From Amblyornis subalaris (lineage: Eukaryota; Chordata; Aves; Passeriformes; Ptilonorhynchidae), in assembly GCA_018881555.1 (NCBI GenBank), contig JACAXG010000074.1:3417081-3481080 (forward strand): 64,000 nucleotides of DNA, written 5' to 3'. The notes beneath the pieces are model-generated. The model was not told the DNA's origin and searched no databases. It saw only the letters and a program-made list of their open reading frames with translations. The position numbers were made by a program, and so were the translations under genes. Position 1 is the stretch's first letter. Every line of letters starts with the position of its first letter. Shown here in pieces: positions 41,485 through 54,100 of this stretch.

Positions 41485-41955
41485 CAAATGGTTTGGGTTG
41501 GAAGGGACCTTAAAGATCATCTCATTCCAACCCCACTGCCTTGGGAATGGACACCTTCCACTAGACCAGGTTGCTCTAAGCCCTGTCCAGCCTGGTCCTG
41601 AACACTTTCAGGGATGGGGCATCCACAGCTTCTCTGGGCAACCTCTTCCAGTGCCTCACCACCCTCATAGTGAAGAATTTCTTCCTTATATCTANTCTAA
41701 ACCTATCCTCCTTCAGCTTAAGGACATTTCCCATTGTCTTACCACTACAGCCCCTATAAAAAGTCCCTCTCCAGCTCTCCTGTAGCCCCTTTAGGTAGGG
41801 GCTGTCAGGTCTTACTGGAGCCTTCTCTTCTCCAGGCTGAACAATCCCAACTCTCAGTCTGTCTTCATAGGAGAGGTGCTCCAGCCCTCTGAGCACCTTT
41901 GTGACCCTCCGTTGNACTCACTCCAGCAGGTCCACGTCCTTCTTATATTGGCTTT
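41485..41955 (-). mobile_element. CR1 LINE 3' fragment (minus orientation, ~470 bp)
   Basis: The best-preserved CR1 piece here starts at the 3' end, GGTTTGGGTTGGAAGGGACC, and runs through the 3' UTR into the remains of the CR1 ORF2 C-terminus. The minus-strand open frame at 41896-41576 is this remnant, not a gene. It is 5'-truncated near 41955. The 3' octamer repeats are not preserved. The element lies antisense to STEAP3 in intron 1. Confidence 0.95.
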
Positions 41956-44900
41956 AGATAGAGGACAGAACCTGTGCCAGTGCAGCTTGGCACAGGATGG
42001 TTCTCCTGAGCAGTGGTGAAATACATGGTGTTTGTACTTGTCCAGCACATGTGGGTCTCACTGAGTCATTGGGGTCCTTGGGGGAGGCATGTTGTTCACA
42101 CCTGCATGTATTTGTCCCTCTGGGCTGACCTGCAAGACCCCTGCCAGTGCAGGGGAAAAGGTGAATCAAGGTGGACCTGCTGTGTGGGATGTTGGACTGA
42201 AGGCAAACTGTGGGGGAGGAAGGGGAAGGCAGAGTGCCATGGGGTCCTGGCATCTCAGGGCAGTGAAGTGATTTCCAGTGAAGAGCATCTCTCTCCCACA
42301 CAACTCCACCCATCTGGATCCCCAAAGNTAACTACCTAGACAGCCAATTTTCTTTGCCCCATCTCCCCCAGGAGCTTCCCAGGAGCTGCTGGGAAAGGCA
42401 GAAGAGGCAGCACATGGCCCTATATGAGCTTCGTTGCCTTTCCTGGGCAGAGCTCCCTGTTGTCACTGCTGTGCTTATTCAGGGCTGGCTCAGAGCTACC
42501 TCTGTACTGTGTGTCATGCCTGTGCTCTGCGGAGGAAAGCAAGGGATCAGCAGGAGCTGGGCTGGCCCTCTGCCATAGACTGTGTCTTCCCTCCACCCCA
42601 CACTGCCTCCTGGGCCATCCTCTCGCAGTGTGGTCCCGTGCATCTTCTGAGGGACCGGGAGAGGCAAAATCAGAAAGGCGAGGGAGTGCTGATCTTGGAG
42701 ACCCTTCTAACAGGCGCTGCGGCACGGAAATAGCCAATACAAATATTTCCATGCACACGCAGNGCAATTCCTCCATGTCTTTCCTGGAAAGAAACACAGA
42801 GGTTTTAAAGAGCTGGAGCCTGCCAGCTCCCTGTGNTGACTGCTGAAGTCAGGTCTCGCCACCTCTGAAGCCCCAGANAAGGGTGGAAGCCCCAGCTCAT
42901 TTTCGGCAGGAACGCCTCCTCCCATCGTGTCTGGCTTCAGGGCATTACTAGATCTACCTGAGAAACTTCCACCATCCGGGTTTTTGGCTGCTTTCCTTCT
43001 CTCCTCGAACTTGGGGAGGGGAAGGCTCAGAGATGGGTGAGTCACTGAGGGACTTGGTGAGAGCCGCAAGACAATGAAGACCCCAAAAGAAAGCAAGAGA
43101 AGCCACATAAGACTTCAGTACAGCACCTGAAGTTGTTGTAAACCACCCCTTTATGTCACTTAAGAACTGTGAGATGATAAGCCGAGAAAATAACCTCATT
43201 CAGAGTCACATCAGCAAGATAAGCTCCTGTGTGCTATATCAGCATCAGCACTGCTCTAGCAAACTCCATCTTGCTTCAGGTCTGTGCTTTCTACGGTCTT
43301 ACAGTGAAACCTAGGGGATTCCCAGACTTCTGGACTCCCATTACTGATATTTCATTACAGGGTAGGTCTTTCTCAGGCTTCTCATTACTCTATCAACACA
43401 GTGGGCACAGGCAGCAAGATCTTTTTGCAGAAGAGCGGAGGAAGCTCTTCAGACAAGGACTTCCCTGCAAAGAAGTGGTCCTGTAAAGGGGAGGGGGGGC
43501 TTGCCTTTGGAGGCAAATTTGGGAAAGAAGAGTTTGGGGATATCTGTGGCAGAACCTGTTGGTAACTGTGCTTAAAAGTACATCATTTTGATGAAAACAG
43601 GCCAACGGTTCCTTTTCCAGTTGTTTATCACAGACGGGTAATTTTTCTGCTCAGCATTAACGTGGAGTGTTTAACCTTGGGAAGGGAAATTGTCCCTGCG
43701 AAGTGACCACAGGCTGGTGTAGTTCTGTAGGTAAACTGTGGCCAGAATGTCTGAGCTTGTGTGGGAAAAAGAGACTATTTTGCCCCTGTGGGAAATTCTA
43801 GTAGCTCTTTCTCCTCCACTTTCCCCTGTTTTGAAAGATGTTTTTGAATTTTGGTCCTGGTGAAGAACATCTTGTGGTCAGGGACAGGGACATGCCTTAG
43901 GCTTCACTGCTGGCTTCCAAAACCAACATTCTCTATTTTTCAATGTATAAACCAGAGGGTGTATGGAGTGGGGAGGGTCAGTGCCTGTCAGCCCGTGTTT
44001 TCATTAGCGTGTGATGGAGTAGGGAGGCACACAATGAATTTGTAGGTGACACTGAGCTAGGAGGGACTGGAAACATTTTAGAGAAGAGACTAAGAATTAA
44101 AGATTGTGACAAGCTGGAGAGCTGGTCTAAAAAAACAGGGCACGTGTTCTGTCCTGTGTGGTAGGACTGACTGACCGCCTGGACACCGGGTGAGCGACCA
44201 GCCAGACAGTGGCCATGGGGAGCCGGAGGACAGGGACACTGTGCCCCACGAGTCAACAGTGTCACACAGTTGTGCAACAGCAAACAGTCTCCTGGGATGA
44301 AGAAAGAGAAGTGGCGCATAGGGGAAGCGGCTTCTCTGCTCCAGCTGGTGCCTTTTAGGGGCTCAATTGGAAAATGCAATTCTGGGCATCCTCCAAGAAA
44401 AATGAGAGCGAGGAACAGAGGCTGAGTTGTTGGACGCTCGGTAAATAACAGGCTCTGATGAAAGAGTTGGGTTTCACTTGTGCAGGAAAAACTGAAGGGA
44501 GATGTGAAACCCGTTCTCCAAATACCGAATGTGTCTGCAGGAAAATGATCTGCTGTGTCCTTTGGGGGTGAAAGAGGAAGGGATAAGGTTAACTGGATTG
44601 AGAGATAAAGAGGAGAGAAAGCCGGGCTCTGCAGGAGCTTATGGAAGTGGTNTTAGCAGATAAATACCTGATAATTGAGGTAATCAGATAAACAACTGCC
44701 CTGGGGCAGGAGGAGAAATGAGAACCTGTGAATGCAAAGTACATCAGGGTGGCGAACAGCTGCAGGGGGACGTGTGACCCCCTGGAGCCCCACAACGGGT
44801 CTGGGGTCACAGCAACCCCACAGATCCCGTGGCAGTTGTGGGGTCACAGCAATCCTGGGAGCCCTCAGCAGGTCTGTCCCCGCTGCGTCGCAGGGAACAG

Positions 44901-47900
44901 ACTCAGCACCCAGTGATGCCAGCTCGGGGGTGGGCCCACCTAGCCTGCCACAGGTTCCTGTCCCACCTCCCTCACCCCAGCAGCAGAGGCATGGGGTGAA
45001 CGGCCCCCCGTTCCCTGTCCCGCGTGCCCGTGGGCAAAGGGGCCGAAGGACGGCAGCGGGGACAGCCCAGCTCCCAGCATTTCCTCATTCTCACCTCCTG
45101 GCTGGCAGCCCAGGTAGGTTTGCAACATGGCTTTTCTGGCTGAAGGAACACGGAAGGGTGATTTATATCCTTTGCCAGTTCCTGGTTTGCGCCATCGGGG
45201 AGATAATTCTGCTTTGGAAAGAGAAAGAAGAAAAGAGGCAGCGAGCTTGGTTTCCCTGACTCTTTCTCTTGCCTGCAGAGCTGGGGAAGTCATTTCCAGT
45301 CAGCCTAGGCGGGACTGAAAGGTCTCCAGAAATGTGCACCAGAGCTGAGATTAAAGCAGCTTTGGCTAAGCTCTTTTATTACTTAAATCTGTTCCAGTTC
45401 CAACAGGTTCAGGTTCATGGCACTTGCTGTGCTCCTGGGAGGGATGCTCTGTGTGTGGGAAAGAGACTTAAACATTTGATTTTCCCTGGAAATAAAATGG
45501 TTGTAGCCAGAAAAATGACTCTTTCTGCTCACAGCAAGACCTGAATGGAGGCTTCAGGTGCTTAATGCTCCTCTCCAGCTGGAGCTTCTGGAGGGTTAAC
45601 ACAGCAAGAGATGCTNTGCAAACAGAGGCTGTAGGGCTTTGGTTTTATGGTTTAAAGGTCCCTCCGTGCAGACTGGAAGTCCCTGGAGGCAGAGATCACC
45701 CCTGTCCCTCTGGTGTGTGTGTTTGTGGGACCATGCTCCGTGGAGCCGGGTGCCAGCCATGGCTGGCAGGGCCCAGAGGGACCTTCCCAGTGCAGAAATC
45801 ACAACGTTCCTCTGCAGTGACCTGCCCAAAGGCTCTGCTGCGTCATTTGATTCCTCATGAGCCTTGCTGGTCTTTCAACCCATGTGCTCATTAAGGAATG
45901 TGGATAATAATCATATGCTTTATCTCGAGTAACACCCAAGAAGAAGCTGAAGCACAGAGCGGGCTCTTTGATGACCTGCGTGGGTTGAATCCACAGCTTA
46001 TGGAGACTCAGTTGTGGTCGGTCTAAACAAAAACTGACCTCGGGGGAAGACTCAAAAGCAGCTGGTTTAGCCAAAGTGGTGCAGACTGAGTACGTGAGGC
46101 TGAGCTCAGAGATGAGGTTTTGTGCAAGCAGGAACCAGTTTGGTTGCACTGGACAGGACATTAATTGGAGCTCTGTATGAGATTGCTGCCATGGTTTTCA
46201 GCACAGTTTGATATGTTGAAGACACTTTTTATTAGAGTTATTGTAAAACTAACTTGTCTTTTATCTGATAAATCTGAATACCAGGGCATTGAAATGAGTC
46301 TTGATTTTTTTTTTGTCCAGAACTGAAGGAAAGCTCATGCCTTGCCACCACAGGTCCATCCTTCTTCAGGGTGTGCCACTCAAACACCTCTAGACTGCAA
46401 ATTACAGGAACCAGCAAGGCTATCCTCCTGCACCAGAGGATGTGAAAGGGGCCCAGAAAGATGGTCTCATTGTTAAAGACGTGGTCAAAGATATCTGGGT
46501 CGTCCCAGACAAAGTTGCTGGAGTCCCATCATGGTTAGTATCTCGGTCCCCCACGTCTGTTGAAAGATGATAACGAATGAGCCCGTTCCCCAGTAGCTGT
46601 GGAGGAGTGATCTGCTTGGCAGATTTACTCTGCTGTGAGCCCTGAGACACCTGAGTGGGCTCCTGCAGCCCAGCTCCATCCAGAATGGCTGTCCTGCTGC
46701 AAAACCTGAGTGAGGCCTCTCAGTGTGGGCAGAGAGGCAGAAAAACCTTGTTTGCCTGGCACCGAGCCTAAGCTAACAGGCTCTGCCAGGCCTCAGGTGC
46801 AAAATACTTAGAATTATCCCTGTTTTTCTTCTGTGAGAAACCCCCTCCCTCCCTCTGCCTGGGCAACAGAGATTTGACTGCTTCATTTCATGCAGCTTCT
46901 GTCTGTCTGATCCCACTCCTTGGGGCANAAGTGGCCTTCTGGCCAGCTTTTGTAGGGTGTCTGGCAGAGGGGAGCTCCCTGTCTTGCTCACTGCCCATCA
47001 CTGCTCTTGCCCTGTAAATAATAGCAGTAATAGCAATGCAGTCAGTGAACCGCACATGGGAACAGGTGTGCTACAGCTGGACATAGCAGTGATATAAGGG
47101 TGTCATTCACATTCAATATTTTAGTTAGGGAACTGCTGCCCAGTCAGGATTGAAGCTAGTTTGCTCGCACTGGGCTGTGCTTTAAATCATCTTGTAGTTT
47201 CCTTGGTAAGAAACTGGTCTTGACTCACANGTGCCATAACTCAGCAGGGCCACAGTCTCCTTGATAAGGAAGATCAATAAATGAGGTGAATCTAGGGCTG
47301 CAGCATGCTAAAGATGTGTCCAAGCACCATGGTATTCACTCTTGGCTTCCTCTGCCTCTGGGTGACTCTGCAGCATCCTGGCCATGGCGCTTTGCACCGA
47401 CTCTGGATGGGCTGACCTTGCCGTGGAGAATTAGCTTTGTGAGGGGGAGTTTTAAGGAGGTAGCACGTTGTCCACAGGTGCAGGAAAAGCAGCGTGGGCA
47501 CGGTAAGTCAGGAGCAGTGGCGGGAGACAGGGGGGTCTGCGTGCTCTGCAGAGATACAGAAGTGAAAAAAGGCTGTTGCCTAATCAGACAGGCCATTGCC
47601 AGGCATCTGTTAGGCAGAGACCACAGTGTTTGTCTCGGTGGAACGCATTTATGGTGAAAGAGGGATTTTCCCCTCCTTTCTCGGGAGGATTTCAGTGCGT
47701 GGCAGTGACGGCAGTGCGACCCACAGGGGCAGCAGCCAGCGGCAGGGACCATCCCACCAAGGGCTTGCAGCAGGGATGGGTCCTGCTCCAAAGCCCCAAC
47801 AGTCAGAGCATGACTGAAATAATCACACCAAAATCCACAAAAAAGATCTTGAGTCTTCTTACTTTGTAGCTATCCTGCTGACTTCAAAGGCTGTTTAATT

Positions 47901-48459
47901 CTGTCATCCCTTTTAATCAAAATAACTGGAGACAGCAAAGCTGTTTATCTCCAAACATTGCCAACATCTCTCTACATGTTCAGTGGCAGCTACAGGACAG
48001 AGGAAACATGCTACAAGAAAAATTGCTTGCAGCAAAATTCACATCCCAGTGGGACCACAGAAAGAGCTTTTGAGGTGCCTTAAATCGATTATGAAATGGG
48101 TCTGTGGGTAACAATCACTTTGTCACCCTGAACGCTGATTTCTATCTCCATGGGTGAGAGCCAGAGATGCATTTCTTTATCTTGGGGTAATATTTTGTGT
48201 GTACAGGTGGTGGAAAAAGGGGAGGGGGGTAAGGGAGAGCAAGCTAATTACGCTGAACAATAGCATTGGCCCTAGAACAAATAGTTCTGGCCATGAATAA
48301 ATTTAGGTGAAGCAAGAAGGTTTCTAAAAAGTAAAGCAGTGAGTGTTTGATAAAGCATCTGATAAGAAGGGACCAGGGAAAAAAACCCAGCATCTTTGAC
48401 AGAGCTCTGAAAGCCATCTCTCACTTTTTCCCTGTGGCCCTTTTCTAGGTTTATTCCCC

Positions 48460-48473
48460 TTTTTTTTTTTTTT
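48460..48473 (+). repeat. Poly(T) tract
   Basis: Fourteen consecutive T lie in STEAP3 intron 1. This is a simple homopolymer with no nearby element recognised. Confidence 0.9.
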
Positions 48474-49090
48474 GCACTGGAATAAGCAGAGCTGCAGTGT
48501 GCTGTTTGATCTGATCTCTGTATTTATACAGTGGACATGTGTTTTTAAAGGGGAGAAGTGAGCATGCCTTCCTTTGGCACTTGTTTTCTCCTGAGAGCAC
48601 TTTTTCCATGAGCACACATTTTGGTCTCTGGGTCAAGGGGGTGCTTGATGAGAGGCAAGGAGAGCAGACAGACCTCTGCCATAGAAACAGTATTGTCACT
48701 GATGCCGTGATGGGTTTGTATCCAGGACAGTGAATTACAGTGTCAAAGTCCATCTGCTGAAGATGTTTTGCAGGCTTTCGATGAGGAGCAGGATTAAGAT
48801 TGTGGTTGCTGTGTGGGAGATCTTCTCCCCCAGTAACTCAGCTGTGTTTGATGTGTGTCTGTCAGGGACCACCAAGTTGGTATTTTCAGAGTAATGTGAC
48901 CCTCTGATCGTTTTTCTGAGGGGTTTTAACAAACCTACAGNTCATTAAAGTGTACATGGGGTTAGGGGAGTTTATGCCCATAGGCAGCTCTTGCTATGTG
49001 TCTGTAGTACATTTTGGTGCTCAAGCACTTCAAATGAGGAGATCCTTCTGCAGATTCTTCACAGGAAAGATTGACTGTCCTAAATGATTT

Positions 49091-49290
49091 AGATTAGATA
49101 TTAGGAAGAAATTCTTTATTATAAGAGACATGGGAATAGGTTGCCCAGAGATCTTATGGATGCCCCATCCCTGGAGGTGTTCAGGACCAGGTTAGACGGG
49201 TCTTTGAGCAGCCTGGTCTAGTGGAAGGTGTCCATTCCCACGGTAGGGGTTGGGTTTAAGTCTCTTCCACCCATTCTGTGATTCTGTGAT
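49091..49290 (+). mobile_element. CR1 LINE 3' fragment with terminal octamers (plus orientation)
   Basis: It contains TTAGGAAGAAATTCTTTATT, GGTTGCCCAGAG, GGATGCCCCATCCCTGGAGG and AGCCTGGTCTAGTGGAAGG, and ends in two tandem ATTCTGTG octamers at 49273-49288, the diagnostic 3' terminus of CR1. It is 5'-truncated and has no coding capacity. It lies in STEAP3 intron 1 in inverted orientation to the copy at 41485-41955. Confidence 0.95.
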
Positions 49291-50685
49291 CACCACACAC
49301 AAGCTCCATCTTCTCAATAGTCACTCCCTTTCCCGGATCTCTTATGAGCACGTTGAACAGCACAAATCCTCAGGGAAATCCCGTGACAACCTATTCCCAT
49401 TATGAAAATCATTTATTTCTTCTCACCCTTTGTTTCCCATTGGTAACTATTCATGCAGAAGTGCCCTTCCCCTTTGCACCAGTACTGCGCCAATCCCAGA
49501 AAAGCCTTNGGTGAAGGACATTTCCAAAAGCCTATGAAAAACACACCTGTGCCAGGGACCAGGTCACCCCATCCAAATGGTCATTTCACCTTGACCAGCT
49601 ATAAGGCAAGNCTGCACTCCACCAAAGCCCAGTTGTCTCCATCCCCAATATGTCATGAGTCTGTTAACTGTAGTCTTTTTTACAATCTCTAGCAGTGTGC
49701 CAATACAAGANCCAGGTGTCCTGGTGTGTGAGTTCCATGGGCCACCTTCTGAGCCCTTTAAAAATCTGACGTTCAGGAATTTGCCATTCCTTTAGGGAAA
49801 ATTCGCTGTTCCTTAAGTTGGGGGGCAGATTTGAGCCTCCAACACAGCCTGCGAGCAGTCTGGCAGTTCCCTGCCTGAGTTTCTTCTGACCTCCAGGTTC
49901 AGCTGCTGTGCTGCCTGTGAATTTATTGATCTGCTTAAAACCTCTCCATGCCCTCAATATCTAATCTGTTACAGGGCAAAATTCATTAACGTTTGTAAAG
50001 CTCATCAAGATCTTTCATGAGCAAATCCCATCATGTTTTAATATATTTTTTAAATGTCACGAGTAAGTTCTCATTANTCATTAAAGAGCTGAAGCAAACA
50101 GCGCTTGCCAGACCCAAATATTGGAACAGGCAAGGGCTGCAACTCTCTTCGTTTACCACTTTTAGGGCACTTTCATTTCAGCTTGAACTCCCTGCCTTGA
50201 TTCTGCTCCTGCAAATCAGAAGCAGCCCTCCAACTTTTCCAAACATGGGCTCAGAGATCCCCATGGACCCCTGGCCCTGGGCTTTTCAGGAGATGCATGG
50301 TAGCCCCGTGGGGATCTGAGAGATGCTGGTCCTGACTGCTGTTAGCATTGCCTTGGCTTTGCTGTCTGAGGTGCCAGCATGGAGAGCAGCAGGGGGTGGA
50401 TGAGTGCATGCAGCAGGTGTTGGATCACACNGCCTTGGGAAACCTCCCTAAAAGCCTTCACCTTCCAACCCAGCATGGTGTTTTGTGCCCCTCCAATGGT
50501 GCCTCTACATTACTGCACTCTTGNTGGTGAATTTGGCAAATAAGTCCTGGGCTACTAGGACCAAAACCAAGTGCACTTCTGCTCAAGCGGCCTACGTGGC
50601 ATTTTCCCCGTTACCTCAGACATGGTCTGGGCCTCTGCGAGAGCTTCACAATGAATTTGCATTTCTCCTTGGTTTCCCTGCCAGG

Positions 50686-51168
50686 ATGTCCAGAGGAGAC
50701 ATGGCCAAACCCCTCCTGGGCCATCGGAGCGCAGAGGGCGACGCCAGCCCCGCGCCGCCGGCCGGCCGCACCGTGGGGGTGCTGGGCAGCGGGGACTTCG
50801 CGCGGTCCCTGGCCATCCGCCTGGTGTGCTCCGGCTTCAAGGTGGTGGTCGGCAGCCGCAACCCGAAGCGGAAGGCCAGCCTGTTCCCTGCCGCGGCAGA
50901 GGTCACCTTCCAGGCCGAGGCGGTGAAGAAGGCGGATGTCATCTTTGTGGCGGTTTTCAGGGAACATTACTCCACCCTCTGCGACCTGGCTGATGTGCTG
51001 GCGGGCAAGATCCTGGTGGATGTTAGCAACAACACCGAGATCAACCATCACAAGGAATCCAACGCGGAGTACTTGGCCTCCCTGTTCCCGGCCTGCACCG
51101 TGGTAAAGGGGTTTAATGTGGTTTCTGCGTGGACGCTGCAGTCGGGTGCCAGGGATGGAAATAAGCAG
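50686..51168 (+). CDS. STEAP3: STEAP3 first coding exon (residues 1-161)
   Basis: The acceptor TTTCCCTGCCAG|G places the exon start at 50685, one base before the ATG. It encodes the NADPH-binding fold through [14 protein letters not shown] and ends AAGCAG|GTATTG. The exon is CpG-rich relative to its flanks. Confidence 0.95.
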
Positions 51169-54100
51169 GTATTGTTTTCTTCCAACAAGGGCTAAATCCC
51201 AACTGTTTCAGCAGCCGAGGTCTGGCAGCATCAGCAAATGGCCTTAGGCTCCAGGAGGAGTCTGGGTGCTGGCCATGGCATCCAGAGACCACCCCATAGT
51301 TTCTGCATTTCTGCTTAGAAATGAAGTACCCTCACCCACTTCATGCTTTGTAGTCTTTGGAGCATCTGCCTAAGTGAAAAGTATTATTCAGTTGTCTGTT
51401 TATCTAAACAGAGCCAGGAAAACAAACTGGCAGTGCACACATGAAAGAAAATCTGTCCAGGAGAGAGGTCTTTGGCAGCCATGGTAAATCCCTGTCAAAA
51501 AGCTTGCCAGGAATTGTGATGCTCAGTGGAATAATGTAGGCTCCCTGTGACACAGCATCCCTCCTGACGCACTCGATCCCAGCAGCCTGATCTCTTTGCC
51601 CTATATGTGTATTTCTGTTCGTTGCAGGTTCTGATCTGCTCAAATAACCAAGAAGCCAAGCGCACCGTAGCAGAAATTGCTCAAGTCATGGGATTCACCC
51701 CGGTGGACATGGGCTGCATGTCGTCAGCCTGTGAGATNGAGAACATTCCCCTGCGCCTCTTGCCAGCCTGGAAAATCCCCATCTTTTTGGCTCTGGGGCT
51801 TTTCCTTTGCTTCTTCACTTACAACCTGATCCGGCAGGTCATCCACCCTTACATCAGGGAGCAGAAGAACAAGTTCTACAAGATCCCCATCGAGGTGGTC
51901 AACACCACGCTGCCGTGCGTGTCCTACGTCATGCTGTCTCTCGTCTACCTGCCGGGGGTGCTGGCAGCCTGCTCCCAGCTCTACTACGGCACCAAATACC
52001 GGCGCTTCCCGGATTGGCTGGACCAGTGGCTCCAGCACCGAAAGCAGATCGGTCTGCTCAGCTTCTTCTGTGCAGCCCTGCACGCCGTGTACAGCCTCTG
52101 CCTGCCCATGCGCCGCTCCCACCGGTACCTGTTGATCGAGACGGCCGTCAAGCAGGTAACGGGGGTGCTCCTCAGCTCAGCACCTGGAGGAAATCTTCTA
52201 AACTCATACAGATGTTGGGTGGTGGGCTTAATATCTTGGCTTTTTCATTCATTCTCCAAAGCAGGCGTGGGATAGTGGGAATAAGGTGTTACTTCTAGGA
52301 GCATTTCCCCCACAGGTCAACCACACACCACACACTGGGCACCCACCTGTCCGTGCTGAGGACCTGCTATCTCAGTGGATGCACAGTTCCCTGTGCATTT
52401 ACAGCCAGGGTTAGGATCAAAATCCCCATACCACTGCTTCCCAGGAGCCCAGACAAGCCTTTGAAACCAGCCTTACTCCGCACTGGTGTGTCTGAGACTA
52501 GGTCAGAGGCAAGAAAAATGCTAGGAGAGAAGAAATCCGGTGGTGGAGGGAGCAGAGTTCCCCTCAACTTTTCTCCCAAGATTTTGGGAGATCCCTGTTT
52601 GTTCACACTGATGTTCACAGTTGTGCCTGCTGAAGTAACCAAGTCATAACCCGGGGAGGGTTGTGTGTCCTCATCACCATGAGCCTCCAGGAGTTTAACA
52701 AAATGGTGGTGAAGAACTGGTTATATAAGAACAAGGAAATGGAAAAGGACTTTATTGCTTTATTGAGTCTCTCAGCAGTGTTTATCCAGTGTGAGATGAC
52801 TGCCTTCAGGCAGTTCAGCCAGCTCTGTAACTGTGNGAGGATGGAATTTGCTCATCCCTGCCCCGACTTCTCTCCGCTCCACACTGCTCAGGCCTGGGAT
52901 GGCACAGGCTTCATGCAGCTGAGTGGGGAACCTGATCAAGGAACTACCCCACAACCACTCTGCTTTCTGCACTAGGGTATTTGCCCAAGTGATTCCAAAT
53001 GCTTGTCCCAACAGAGAGGAGGGAAGGGGCTGTGGGGGCAGAGGGGAGCAAGATGGCTGGTTTTGGCAGCAGTTTGTGTTCAGAGTATCCATCAAACACC
53101 ATTCCCAGCCTCTCAGCTCCAGCCTTNAGCAGGTCCTTCTTGATTGCCACAGTTGCACATTAATCTCAGGCAAGCATCCTGTGTTCATTTCCCCTCTACC
53201 TCCTGTTTTCTAGCAACATCTTTGTTTAGTAAATTAAACCCATTTAATGGGCTAAAGAGGACAGTTCTAAATGTTCCTCTTTCCCATGCAGTATAAAACC
53301 CATCTTCCCTTCCATTAGCATGAACAATTTCCCCCCTAAATGCACTNAAAACAAAGGTTATTAGGAGACTACTGCATATTCAAGCATCTGTATTTGTTTT
53401 CATAGCTTTAAACTGAGTTCTCATTGTAATTATCTTTCCAAATGTGACTTTGGGGCTTGCTGCTGTGGTTACNGGCATGGGAGCTGAGAGCATTCAGCAG
53501 TTCTTCCCAGCAGGTTTCAAATCAGGTCTAGCTTTGGCCAAATGGCTGTGGGATAAGANAGCATTTCCACATCTCCCAAATAGGCAAATAGTGCCTATAT
53601 GAGATGTGAATAGGGCCCAGTGCTCATCCAGGAAACCTGCCTTCAAAACCAAAGCAGATAACATTCAGTTCCTCTATCCCTAAGCGCTTCATTTTAACAA
53701 ACCTTCATTGTCATGCCAGGCTGTGGAGAAGAAGATGACAATCTGGGTAGAGGAGGAAGTCTGGAGGATGGAGATTTATATCTCTGTTGGAATAATTGCC
53801 CTGGGCTTGCTGTCGTTACTTGCCATCACTTCACTTCCATCCATCGCAAACTCTCTCAACTGGAGGGAATTCAGTTTCATTCAGGTAAAGTTGACATTTG
53901 CTGATGACAGAGAGTGATTCTGCAGTCAGAGTCAGGCCCCTCACACAGACCAAGGAGGGCAGGGGTTGGACCTGCTTTCCCAGCAGATCCCTGGTGTGCA
54001 CTGGTGTCAGCAAGCTGTGCACTGGTGTCAGCAGCAAACCCTCCCCATGCACCNCAGAAACGCAGATCCCTCATCCAGGAGGTGAGACTGAGAGGCACTG

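Larger units (their letters stand above)
39078..50684 (+). other. STEAP3 intron 1 (putative, ~11.6 kb)
   Basis: It runs from the donor in the CpG island to the acceptor TTTCCCTGCCAG at 50684. It holds a T-rich stretch at 40601-40660, the 80-bp tandem duplication at 40995-41154, a minus-oriented CR1 tail, a plus-oriented CR1 tail, and poly(T) near 48460. No other gene is seen. Confidence 0.55.

Noticed and set aside
41576..41896. 106-codon minus-strand ORF
   Set aside because: It is the decayed C-terminal part of CR1 ORF2 within a truncated element, not a host gene.
46250..46520. Minus-strand open stretch of about 75 codons with protein-like composition
   Set aside because: It has no ATG, is preceded by stops, and I could not assign it to any gene or transposon family. 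It may be chance.
50485..50685. In-frame upstream extension of STEAP3 (67 codons before the chosen start)
   Set aside because: A pyrimidine-rich acceptor ends at 50684 directly before the ATG, and the resulting 488-aa protein has the usual family length. The extension has no similarity to STEAP proteins.
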